NCBI GenBank assembly: GCA_006386115.1
Contig: VFIW01000076.1
Span: 124,001-188,000 of the forward strand
Reading direction: 5' to 3'
Origin: Globisporangium splendens
Taxonomy: Eukaryota > Oomycota > Peronosporomycetes > Pythiales > Pythiaceae
Length of the DNA stretch: 64,000 nt
The notes under the pieces were generated by a model. The model was not told the DNA's origin, searched no databases, and was given only the letters and a program-made list of their open reading frames with translations. Of this stretch, positions 28,500 to 37,857 are shown in pieces. Position 1 is the first letter of the stretch; each line of letters opens with the position of its first letter. Both the position numbers and the translations under genes were made by a program.

Positions 28500-29594
28500 A
28501 TGGTGGCCGTGCTGGAAGTGACGGGCGCCGTCGCCATCGGCTACGTGCTGTGGAAGGCGCTCGCAGGCATCTGCGGCTGGACGCACTCGCACCACGCGCT
28601 GCCGCACGCGTCGCACACGCTCAAGCGCTCCACGAGCGCCGAGAAGGCGCACGCCATCGACGTGCTGCGTCCGTTCTTCACGACCAAGCACGGCTTTGCG
28701 CTCTTTGTGCGCAAATGGCTCCCGAGACACGACACCAAGCCACGTGGCGTCGTGTTCCTTGTGCATGGTATTGGCGAGCATGGTGGACGATACGACCACG
28801 TTGCGCGATTGCTGGCGCGCGCGGGGTTTGCGGTTTTCTCTGTGGACCACCAGGGCCATGGACTCAGTGACGGCGAGCGCATGTTTGCGCAGAAGTTCGT
28901 GCACCTCGCTGAGGACTACTTGGAGTTTGTCAACCACGTGCTCCATGGTCCAAAGGACGAGTTTGCGAACGCCAACGTGCTTGATCCGTCCCTCGATGCG
29001 CACGCTGACGTGGATTTCAGTAAACTGCCGCGATTTGTGTTCGGCCACTCGATGGGCGGCGTTGTCACACTGCAAATCGCCGAGCTCTCGTACGCGCGCA
29101 ACCTCAAGTGGGACGGCGTCGTGCTCTCAGCGCCCGCAATCTACTGCGCGCCACTGGGAAAGCACCCGTGGTTCCTGTCGCTGATCGCGAAATTATCGAC
29201 GTGGATGCCGAAAAACACCCTGGCGCCACTCGGCTTTGACGTTCTTGGCAATGACCCGGACGTCGCGACCCGATGGCTCCGTGATCCGTTGCGACCTGCG
29301 CACGGCGCGACTATCCGCTTGGCTGCAGAGCTCATTAAGACCGGGCGTCAGTACGCACAAGACGAGTGCAAGTTTACGACCGAGCAATTTGATTCGCCGC
29401 TGTATGTGCTCCATGGTGAACATGACCAAGTGTGCTTTGCGAAAGGCAGTGTGCGGTTCTACACCAAGTGCGCGACCAAGGACAAGACGCTCAACGTCGT
29501 GCCTACGGAGCTCCACGAAGTGCTCAACCTCGACGGCTACGACCAGGTCATGCAAGAAATCATCGAGTGGATGGGAAAACACCTCGACAATTAA
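28500..29594 (+). CDS. Monoacylglycerol-lipase-like alpha/beta hydrolase
   Basis: Intronless, 364 residues from ATG 28500 to TAA. The frame is open upstream to 28272, but this ATG starts the first protein-like stretch, a hydrophobic N-terminus (VLEVTGAVAIGYVLWKALAG) that could anchor it to a membrane. Seen: oxyanion-loop VFLVHGIGEHGGRYDHV near residue 90, DHQGHGLSDGERM, nucleophile elbow FGHSMGG with Ser184, an acid near the GEHDQV turn, and a histidine in TELHEVLN. This is the catalytic triad and lid order of the serine aminopeptidase S33 / monoacylglycerol lipase group. Expected reaction: hydrolysis of monoacylglycerols or lysophospholipids, releasing fatty acids that neighbouring LACS enzymes could activate. 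Substrate is inferred. Confidence 0.85.
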   Translation: MVAVLEVTGAVAIGYVLWKALAGICGWTHSHHALPHASHTLKRSTSAEKAHAIDVLRPFFTTKHGFALFVRKWLPRHDTKPRGVVFLVHGIGEHGGRYDHVARLLARAGFAVFSVDHQGHGLSDGERMFAQKFVHLAEDYLEFVNHVLHGPKDEFANANVLDPSLDAHADVDFSKLPRFVFGHSMGGVVTLQIAELSYARNLKWDGVVLSAPAIYCAPLGKHPWFLSLIAKLSTWMPKNTLAPLGFDVLGNDPDVATRWLRDPLRPAHGATIRLAAELIKTGRQYAQDECKFTTEQFDSPLYVLHGEHDQVCFAKGSVRFYTKCATKDKTLNVVPTELHEVLNLDGYDQVMQEIIEWMGKHLDN

Positions 29595-29989
29595 GTTGCT
29601 TGTTTGTTTACACGCCTCAGGCGTCCGTTTGATCGAGCTACCTGTCCACCGCACCTTACTCACTGCACGTCACCTGTTGCCTAGTCTCCTGTCTGTCCGG
29701 CTCGTTGGCGCTGTGTGAGTCTCCAATTGCCAGTGTCGTCGCCTTCATCGTTGCAGTGTTCGTCGTTGCCGGACTTGTTGGTACTGTGGATCCCCGTTGG
29801 TTCACTGTCGCCATCATCATCGTCGTGTTTCGGCGGCAATGCGCCAATTGCTCTTTCGCGGTAGGTAGGTAAGCATCATCAAATAATGTACGTATCATAG
29901 TGCTCCGACCTCGTTCGTTGTCTCTCCTAAATGATAAAGAAGTATCAAACGTCACGCACAGGGGAAAAGAGAGGACGAATAAGAGCAGA

Positions 29990-32119
29990 TTACAAAGCAT
30001 ACCTGGGTGAGGAGGAGGGCGTTGCTATGGGCGGTGCAGGTAGCTTGGCCAAGGACATTTTCTTCTTTGTGAGGGAGGCGGTCATCTGCAGCCCACCGCT
30101 GATGCTGCTTTTGGAACTAGTCGCAATCGGCGGAGGGTTCGCGCATCGCGCCGTATCGGTCGCCAAATGCCCTATTGTGCCGCAACGGGGACACCGCAGA
30201 TTCGACATGCGCATGAGCTGCCACGTGCTTCAATACGTACACAGAAGTGATAAGCGAGACCGATGCCTGCAGCGGTTGAACTCCACAGACGAAGAAACCA
30301 ACACGTACATGCTGATGTGTGCGTTTGGATACGTTGTGCCACACTCGAGTCGCTGCTGCCGCCAGTCTTCGCGCTCGCTGGCGATCTTTTTCAGCAACTG
30401 CATCGTTGTGCACACTGCCCTGTTGCTCTCGAACGTGGCCGAGACCATGGTAGTCTCGTAAAACCGCCGCTCGATCGCAAGCGTCTGCACGTCGGTGACC
30501 GCTTTGATGTCAAAACGTGCTTTCCACTTCGCGGTCACAAACGGCAACTCGCCCGCGATATCGCCCGGTCCGATGAGTGCGAGTTCCACATTTACCTTCT
30601 TCTCCGGTGTCTTCTTGTTGTGCCCGCCGCCGCCATGTTGAGAGACCAAGAACTGCCGCGGTAGCATGGGATCGCTTATTGTCGAAGCACTGCTACTACT
30701 GCTGACGATGGCCCAGTTGATGCGCTCCATGACCTCCCCGGACGTGATGACAAACATCCACTTCGCATCCGAGCCTGCGCAGTACAACTATTCCTGCATA
30801 GGTCAAGCAGGGAAACGTGAGATCAACCGCAGGAGACAAAGACCCAGGTAAGCAAAGAAAGCACGCACGTTGCTGATAAAGTTCATGGAACGCATGGACC
30901 CGACTAACCGCATCTTCTCTGCATTGTTGTCATTTTGCGTTGCTCGAATTCCATTTATGAAGGCGACATGAGAAACAGAGACACAGAGGTGAGACCACTA
31001 GCCGAAAGATCCAAGGGTAAGTGATAGTGCAAGTGTTTGGTACCGTGTTTGCCCCAGCCTTGAAACAGGTGCATTTGATCGAGAATCTCGGTGCGATTGT
31101 GGTGCGATGCCTCCATGGACGCTGTGCGCACAAGGCGAATGTAATCGGCACGCTCAAGGCAAATCAATTCGCTGCATTCCGTGTATTGCGACGCGATGAT
31201 CGTCGCATTGCGCTTGGCGGTTGGATTCAGCAACACGATCTCGCCAAACATAGCGCCTGGCCCCAAATTTGCGATCATATCGCCAAAGTCTTTGACAGAT
31301 GATGCCACCACTGCTGGCTCGACACCTCCACGCTGGCTCCGTCGAGGAAGCAACAGTGGTTTAGTGCTGCGTTCTTCGAGGGGGTCTGCTGGCTTGAGAT
31401 CGGTTTCCTTTTTGATGTATACGTCGACGATTCCATTGATGACAATGTAACAGCGGTCCCCGCTGTCGCCCTGGCGGATTATCACTCCGTGACTCATCAC
31501 CTTAAGGAGTCGCATTTGGCGACAGATCTCACGGCGGATGTACTCGGGTGCCGAGCCGAAGATGTTGTTGCTGTACTGTACAAGCCACCACACAGAATGA
31601 ATCAGCATCAAAGGAGGACGAGAAGCGGCCAAATATGTACTCTACCTCTTTGCAATTCTGCAGCATCCAGTCGTACACGATATCAAGACTCATCTCGTTG
31701 CGGGCACTGGGCTCGTCCGCGAGGATTAGCTTGACGGCGTTGAGGTGTTGCTGCTGCTCGGAAGTTTTGTGCAAGAATTTGAGTAAATGCGCCGGCACTT
31801 CTTGCTGCTTCACGATACGACACGACGATACGCGGCGCATGGATTTTTGTTGGAGTCCGAAGAGCCCCAGTTTCTTGCGAGCCCCGCCTTGGGTCGGCGT
31901 GTCAGAAGAGTCATCCTTGGGTGGCGCATCATTTCCCTCGCTTATAGCATCAGGAACCTCGCCACTTTGCTTCCTGGACTTTCGTCGAACAGGTGATGCA
32001 AAGGAACCACGTGATGGCTGTTCAAGCGTCGGAGGCTTTGCGATCTCAGGAAGTACAGAGGTAAACACCGCCAGAGGATTCAGTCGCCAGCAGCTCTCAG
32101 CTCGCGGTGGGATGACAGG
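29990..32119 (-). CDS. Double cyclic-nucleotide-binding-domain protein with C-terminal zinc knuckle, 5' exon not found
   Basis: Exons on the minus strand: 32119-31646, 31575-31044, 30918-30869 (a 50-nt micro-exon), 30787-30309, 30227-29990, all phased, giving at least 590 residues. Domain 1: GVIIRQGDSGDRCYIVING and GAMFGEIVLLNPTAKRNATI, which carries the phosphate-binding-cassette glutamate but a degenerate arginine. Domain 2 begins near LFQGWGKHEKMRL, with MFVITSGEV and GDIAGELPFVTA, broken by a Ser/Gly-rich insert. The tail has a CCHC-like knuckle CPRCGTIGHLATDTARC followed by a basic, proline-rich end. This resembles CNBD-containing soluble proteins, not ion channels (no membrane segments). 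The first exon has no in-frame ATG. The acceptor at 32120-32121 implies an upstream exon not located. Confidence 0.75.
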
Positions 32120-32309
32120 CTGAAGCTACGTCCATTCACGAATTGCACGGAGAGCGGTCCGCACTGATTGTCACCGCGAACAAATAATGTAATGGGCTCA
32201 AGGTGTCGGAAGGAAAAGCAATCGCAGCCACCAAGCGAGACCCAAAGTGAAAGCCAACAATTGCAGAGAGTGGAAGTTTGGAGTCCTCGTGAGAAATGAA
32301 GTTACGCGG

Positions 32310-32317
32310 TATTTATA
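32310..32317 (-). promoter_or_regulatory. TATA-like element, minus strand
   Basis: The minus strand reads TATAAATA, about 190 nt upstream of the first recognised exon of the cyclic-nucleotide-binding gene, a plausible core promoter position. Oomycete promoters often lack TATA boxes, so this is only a candidate. Confidence 0.3.
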
Positions 32318-32512
32318 CACCACTCGATTCGGAAAATAGACAGACAACGCGTCATGATTGGGAAGACAAGAAAGCGAGACAAGTTGATATATATTGATGA
32401 CTTGGTGTGGAAATGGAGAGTGAAGCATGAAGGAGAGAGAATTCTCATCATCCTGATCCCATACTCTCCGAAAAGACACAACCAGAGCTGTTCTATAGAG
32501 GCGCTTGCTTTT

Positions 32513-34501
32513 CTAAAACGCTGGTGGTCCGTGATACATTTCGTGGATCTCCTTCTCGAAGAACTTGACCATTTGCGGTCGCTTGAGCTTGAAGGTCGGC
32601 GTGATGAGATCGCTCTCAGCAAACGGCTTCGGGTGCAAGTGCAGCTTCTGGATCTGCTCGAAGCGGAAGAGCTTGTTGGCCTTGGCGTACTCGCCCATGT
32701 CGGCCACAATCGCCTTTTTCAGCTCTTCGTTGGCGCAGAGTTTCGCCATGGACGCGTCTTCACCCGTCAAGCCCTGTTGCGCGGCCCATTTCGCGACAAC
32801 GTCCGGGTCAGGCACGACGAAGCCGACAACGTAGCTCTGGAGTGAGTCACCGTGGACAAACACTTCGCCCACAAACGCGCTCTTGAGGTACACACCCTCG
32901 ACCTTCTCCGGCGCCACGTACTCGCCCTGCGACAGCTTGAAGATGTTCTTCTTGCGATCGATGATGCGCAGCGTGCCGTCAGGATTCCAGCAGCCAATGT
33001 CACCCGTGTGCAGCCACCCGTCCTCGCTCAGCACTTGCGCCGTGAGCTCGGGCTGCTTGTAGTATCCCTTGAACACGCTCGGTCCACGCACGAGAACCTC
33101 GCCACGCGGCAGCGGCTTGTCCTCGCTCGTGTAGTTCATGTCTGGGACGTCCTCGAGACGGATCTGGATATGGTACAGTGGTGCACCAACGTCGTTGCCA
33201 GAAATCATCGTCTCCGTGGCACACGCCATTCCTGCCGTCGCCTCCGTAAGCCCGTAGCCTTCTGCAACAGGACAGCCGAGCACGACAGCGAGGAACTCCT
33301 TGACCTCCTTCGTCATCGGAGCCGAGCCTGTGATGACCATGCGCACGCGACCGCCAAGAAGCGCCTTGAGCTTGTCGAACACGAGGTAATCCCAGAAGCC
33401 GTGCGTGTAGATGCCCTGTGTATGCAGACGGTGTAGCTTCGACGCCAATGCCTTCTCAAAGAGGTATTGCTTGGCACCTCCGGCTTCCTTCACGCCCTGC
33501 GTGATCTTGTCATAGACACGGTTGAGCACGCGCGGCACGGACTGGAACATCGTTGGCTTGAGCAGCGCGATGTCCTCCATGAGCTTCGAGACTTCGCCCT
33601 GGTAGAACCCGATCTGACAACCGTACGCGATCAGAATGGTGAGGTTAACCCGCTCGTACACGTGCGCGAGTGGCAAGTACGAGATGTGCACGTCCGTTGG
33701 GAGCAGCTGCGTGACGCTGAACATCTCGACAGAACTTGCAACGTTGTTGTGCGTGAGCATCGCACCCTTCGGGTTGCCCGTCGTGCCCGAGGTGTAGCAG
33801 ATCGTCGACAGATCCTGGCCGGTTGGTGGATCCGCAGGCACGGGGTTCGCTTTGCCAAAGGTCATGAGCTCCGCGAGCGTCTTGAGCTCCACGTTGTATT
33901 CACTCGCCAGCTTGCGCTCGTCGTCGTCGATCTCCTCGAACTGCACGACAGTGCGGATGTGTGGACACTCGTGGATGCACGACATGAGCGTCTTGAACTG
34001 GTCCTTGGCGCAGAACACGACCTTCATCTCCGTGTGGTTCATGATGAACGGCACGGCCGTGGGACCGAGCGTGTCGTACAGCGGCACGATCGTGTACGTC
34101 ATGCGATTGCAGCTGTGCTCGACGAGCGTCCATTCATACCGGTTCTTGGAGAACAATCCGACGATATCGGTACGTGCGACTTTGATATCCGCGCTCATTC
34201 CCGAGGACAGCGCCTCGACGTCGCTCAGGAACTCGCCGAACGTGACCCACTCGTAGTCGCCGCGCTGGCTCGTGACCGGGTCCAGTTTGCGCGTGCCGAA
34301 GAGCTTGCCCGTTCCGTTCGGGTCGATCTTCTTGCGGTGCATCAGCGCCGTGTACAGCGTGGCCTCCTTGTCGTAGTTGTCGCCGTCATGGTTTGGGTCG
34401 TTCGTGTTGAACATGCGGATGGCGCCGCGGGTCTCGGTCGCTGTACCCGGGAGCTCCTTGGTCGAGACGCCCGTCGCAGTTGACACACGGGAGCAGTCCA
34501 T
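32513..34501 (-). CDS. Long-chain acyl-CoA synthetase, LACS-E
   Basis: Intronless, 662 residues, ATG 34501 to TAG. Seen: YTSGTTGNPKGAMLTH, SYLPLAHVYERVN, EGYGLTEAT, GWLHTGDIGCWNPDG, IIDRKKNIFKLSQGEYVAPE, and C-terminus GPPAF. It is closest to LACS-B: the N-terminal STKELPGTATETRGAIR and the C-terminal 530 bp match, but the middle differs and another segment matches LACS-C. The N-terminus is MDCSRVSS-like (MDCSRVST): the glycine at position 2 present in B, C and D is aspartate here. N-myristoylation should therefore be lost while a cysteine remains. It likely has a different membrane attachment from LACS-B (inference). Confidence 0.93.
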   Translation of the reverse strand: MDCSRVSTATGVSTKELPGTATETRGAIRMFNTNDPNHDGDNYDKEATLYTALMHRKKIDPNGTGKLFGTRKLDPVTSQRGDYEWVTFGEFLSDVEALSSGMSADIKVARTDIVGLFSKNRYEWTLVEHSCNRMTYTIVPLYDTLGPTAVPFIMNHTEMKVVFCAKDQFKTLMSCIHECPHIRTVVQFEEIDDDERKLASEYNVELKTLAELMTFGKANPVPADPPTGQDLSTICYTSGTTGNPKGAMLTHNNVASSVEMFSVTQLLPTDVHISYLPLAHVYERVNLTILIAYGCQIGFYQGEVSKLMEDIALLKPTMFQSVPRVLNRVYDKITQGVKEAGGAKQYLFEKALASKLHRLHTQGIYTHGFWDYLVFDKLKALLGGRVRMVITGSAPMTKEVKEFLAVVLGCPVAEGYGLTEATAGMACATETMISGNDVGAPLYHIQIRLEDVPDMNYTSEDKPLPRGEVLVRGPSVFKGYYKQPELTAQVLSEDGWLHTGDIGCWNPDGTLRIIDRKKNIFKLSQGEYVAPEKVEGVYLKSAFVGEVFVHGDSLQSYVVGFVVPDPDVVAKWAAQQGLTGEDASMAKLCANEELKKAIVADMGEYAKANKLFRFEQIQKLHLHPKPFAESDLITPTFKLKRPQMVKFFEKEIHEMYHGPPAF

Positions 34502-35706
34502 ACTTTCCTGAGGTGATTATAAAGACGAGCGGGAACTGTGCACTACGTCGTCGACTGGACTCGTTGTCTCCAGCGCGCAGAGGAATAGAGAATGAAGAAT
34601 TAAAACGCGATGATGCGTCTGAGGTTGCAGTTCCAACGGAGCCGGCGAGCAATCAAGGGCCGAGATTACTGGGAGTCGTCTGTCCTTGAGATAACCCAAT
34701 GACGATTGCAGACACGAGCTGCTGCAACACCATAAATCAGCATTACTGGCAAGATCACCATCCAATGTCGAACTCAAGCGATGTGAAGGCAAAAATAAAA
34801 CTGAAAGGACGACCTTTTTATGACCAGTACACGGTAGCATCAGCTGCTGTCGCGCCTGCAAATCGTAATCGTGCGCACGAGGGACTTGCACGATCAGCGT
34901 GGCACTTGTAATAATCATTCTTGACCTGCTTCACACAATCGACTGAACACCAGTCACGTCGAGTTTGGCACTTCCAAACGAGCAGACAACTCGCTGATGG
35001 CGCTTTTGATGATGTCCCTCCACAGTAGGACAACCTTGATCTTGATAGTCCCCGTCGGGCATATGGCGGGAAGCCTGGAAGGTGCGGATCAGTCAGTCGC
35101 GCACAAAGTCTTCACTGTCGTCTGCCGTTCGTGCGAGGTCCAAGGCTCAAACCCGTGATGGAGGGAGGGGATTAAGCACAACGGACTGCTCTTTTTCCAC
35201 ATAATCAAACTGCTCACGTCAAGGGAGAAGCGAGAGGTTCCCGAGCAAAGGACGAGGCATGTGGGAGCTTTTCGATGCTGTCCAAGGCGAAAGAATAAAT
35301 GCCAGAATGCCTCAACATGTATTTGAAATGTGTTTCTGCCCGCTTAAAACTCAAAGCATGAGGGTGGCGAGTGATGGTCTATGCGTTTGACAAACCGTGC
35401 ACCAGCATCGGAAGACTCAGCATCAAACACATACGCTAGCTGCTTCGCACATACAAGTACACACATGCACAAGCACACGAAGAGATGGCATGCATCCGAT
35501 TTTATCTATCTGTGCTCACCTCTGGCTAAATAGTCTCTACAAGACTCCAAGAACGCCAAAAGTCTTCGGATGCTCTTATATCCATCTATCCATAGTATCT
35601 CTATCCCACCGTTCAAAATGTGTTAAGTACGACCGTGATGCAATTCAAGAGGATGCCAGCACCACCAATAGAAAAAAGGTTTGTTGGTCAAAAGCGCAAC
35701 AGCAAA
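34502..35706. other. Intergenic between divergent genes
   Basis: About 1.2 kb separating LACS-E and the basic helicase-like gene. Two in-frame ATGs (35638, 35653) precede the start chosen for the latter. No other gene, repeat or RNA was recognised. Confidence 0.5.
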
Positions 35707-37737
35707 ATGGGCAAAAAGAAGCACGGTGGCCGCTCTGGTGGTGGCGGCGGCCATGGTGGCGGCAACAGCAAGCGTCCTGACATCAATAGCAGTGGCTCTG
35801 GCGCTGGGCTCGTGGTCGTGAACCCTGCACTCATGCAGTCGATGATCGCGTCACGGCCCCACATCAGCGCCAATCAGAAGAAGCAGCACCCCAAGCAGCA
35901 AACGAAGAAAGCGCCGAAAAAACGCACATTCGATGCCGACGACCAAAGCAGCGGCAATGCGAAGAAGAAGAGCAAGAACAACAGATCGAGTGATCGTGAC
36001 AGCAGCAACAGCAACAGCAGAAAGTTCCTCAAGCAGAAAGATCCGATGATCTCGGCGTCCGTGGCGTCAGTGCTGACGTCGGCGGCGCTGTTTGGCGCGG
36101 CTGAGGGCCAGAAACGACCGATCTCGCTCATGGTGTCCAAAGAGGAGCACCTTCTCGCGGGCGTGTACTGGATCGCGCTCACGCGTGCCGTGAAGCGCAA
36201 CTTCGTGGTCGTGGTGCCCAACAACCACGCGACGGTCACGCCGCAGACGATGGCGAGTGCCTTCCGGAACCTGGGCTTCCAGGCGCTCTCGCTGCACAAG
36301 AAGATGACCCCGGGGCAACGTAAGGAGAGCGTCGAGCGGCTTACAAAGAGCAGTAGTAATGACACTGAGAGCCACGACGTACTGCAGCAACTCGTGCTGG
36401 TCACGCCCGAGCATTTCGCACCCAGCGTGGTGTGCGCCAATGTCGATGTGCTCCTGCTCGGAGTGCCATCGCATGAAAGCTACTCCAAGTTTGCCGTGAT
36501 CTTCCAAGTGCTCACGAGCGGCGACGTAACGAGTTACCGTCCAGAGATGAGCAACGTGCTGCTGCAGCAAGTGCAGGCGCGCCTGAAGATCGCGCTCCAG
36601 ATCACGGAGATCGCGCAACGACTCGGTCAAGCGAGCGGCCAGGACGTCGACAGCAAGTGGGCCAACAAGCTCGCCAAGGGGGCCGACCTAGGTGGCGATG
36701 AGGAGGATGAGAATGAAGACGGTACCACAAAGCGGAAGAAGGGCAAGAAGAAGGTGCTGAGTCCTGATGAGCAGCGGCTGCAGGCTCTGACGCAGAAGCT
36801 GATGTTGCTCGTGGCGCGAAAGCTCGAGGATCCGAATGCCAAGAAGAAAGGAACAGCAGCGTCGCAGCAGCCAGGAACCAATGATTCAACCATGACGACG
36901 CAGGATGGCAAGGAGAAGCTGGAGCTGCTCGGACTCGTGACGTTGAGTGCGGCCGTTGGCGCATCGCTGAGCGGCGACGAACGCTTGCCGGCGCAAACGC
37001 AATGGATGGACGCCGCGAGTGGCAAGCAGTTTGGAGGCACATGGGACGGTTGCATCCGCCATGGCGCGTCGAAAGATGCATCGTCGCTTGCCCTCCGGAA
37101 AAAGTTCGTTGCGGTTGTCCAGTCCAACAACAAAGACCAGAGCCTCCTTGGTCGATGGAAACCCAATAAGAACCCTGCGGATCTGGACAAATGGGGCGGC
37201 GCGTATGGCAAAGTGTGTGGTCACAACGAAGTTGTGATGCACTCGCTGCGACCGTTTTACCCACAGGAAGTGCTCAACTCGCGAGTGTGCAGCAAAGTGT
37301 TCCCAGCCCCAGGCAACCAGGGCTTTGACGGCTGCTTGGAGCACTTGCGGCTCGAGTGCCTCGCAGAGTGCACGCCCATGACGCTCTGGGATGCCGAGTC
37401 GTTCATTTACATTTCCGGAGACGGTCACGTCACGTGGACCAAGAAGAACCAGCTGCTTGGTCTATCACTGGCTGGACTGCAGTGTCTGATGGCCGCCATG
37501 CGCACGTGGACGCTCGCGTGCGAGGGCCGTGTCGCGCCAAAGACAATTGTCGAAGCGATCCAAGTGTGCTGTCAGCTTGGAAATGGCGATCTTCGACCAT
37601 CGGCAACGTCATCGAGTTCCCTGGAGGTGAAGCTGCTGAAGCGCATCATGAGCTTTGCGCTTGGCGGGTCCGTGCGTCTCTGGAAGCAAATCGCCAAGGT
37701 GTCGCGGCCACTAGAGGACGAAGTCGTGTATACCTGA
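35707..37737 (+). CDS. Basic, probably nucleolar protein with degenerate helicase C-like domain
   Basis: Intronless, 676 residues from ATG 35707 (MGKKKHGGRSGGGGG). In-frame ATGs at 35638 and 35653 would add up to 23 residues. Residues 1-110 are Lys/Gly/Asn-rich, nucleolar-like. A folded part then has NFVVVVPNNHATVTPQTMAS, LGFQALSLHKKMTPGQRKES and QLVLVTPEHFAPSVVCANVD. The order resembles the RecA-like C-terminal lobe of DEAD-box helicases, but I see no DEAD lobe, P-loop or arginine finger. A second acidic/basic linker follows (GDEEDENEDG). The C-terminal half contains conserved-looking Cys and Trp positions (GGTWDGCIRHGASKDASSLA, WGGAYGKVCGHNEVV) that I do not recognise. Inference: an RNA or ribosome-biogenesis scaffold derived from a helicase. 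Family uncertain. Confidence 0.75.
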   Translation: MGKKKHGGRSGGGGGHGGGNSKRPDINSSGSGAGLVVVNPALMQSMIASRPHISANQKKQHPKQQTKKAPKKRTFDADDQSSGNAKKKSKNNRSSDRDSSNSNSRKFLKQKDPMISASVASVLTSAALFGAAEGQKRPISLMVSKEEHLLAGVYWIALTRAVKRNFVVVVPNNHATVTPQTMASAFRNLGFQALSLHKKMTPGQRKESVERLTKSSSNDTESHDVLQQLVLVTPEHFAPSVVCANVDVLLLGVPSHESYSKFAVIFQVLTSGDVTSYRPEMSNVLLQQVQARLKIALQITEIAQRLGQASGQDVDSKWANKLAKGADLGGDEEDENEDGTTKRKKGKKKVLSPDEQRLQALTQKLMLLVARKLEDPNAKKKGTAASQQPGTNDSTMTTQDGKEKLELLGLVTLSAAVGASLSGDERLPAQTQWMDAASGKQFGGTWDGCIRHGASKDASSLALRKKFVAVVQSNNKDQSLLGRWKPNKNPADLDKWGGAYGKVCGHNEVVMHSLRPFYPQEVLNSRVCSKVFPAPGNQGFDGCLEHLRLECLAECTPMTLWDAESFIYISGDGHVTWTKKNQLLGLSLAGLQCLMAAMRTWTLACEGRVAPKTIVEAIQVCCQLGNGDLRPSATSSSSLEVKLLKRIMSFALGGSVRLWKQIAKVSRPLEDEVVYT

Positions 37738-37857
37738 GGATGCGAGCATGAACCTTGTAAGCCGGAATGAGCTGACTCAACACACCGCTGCAAGCACTTG
37801 CATGGGTAAGTATTATAAGTAAACCTGGATAATAAATCCATCCAAATCAAAATTCTA

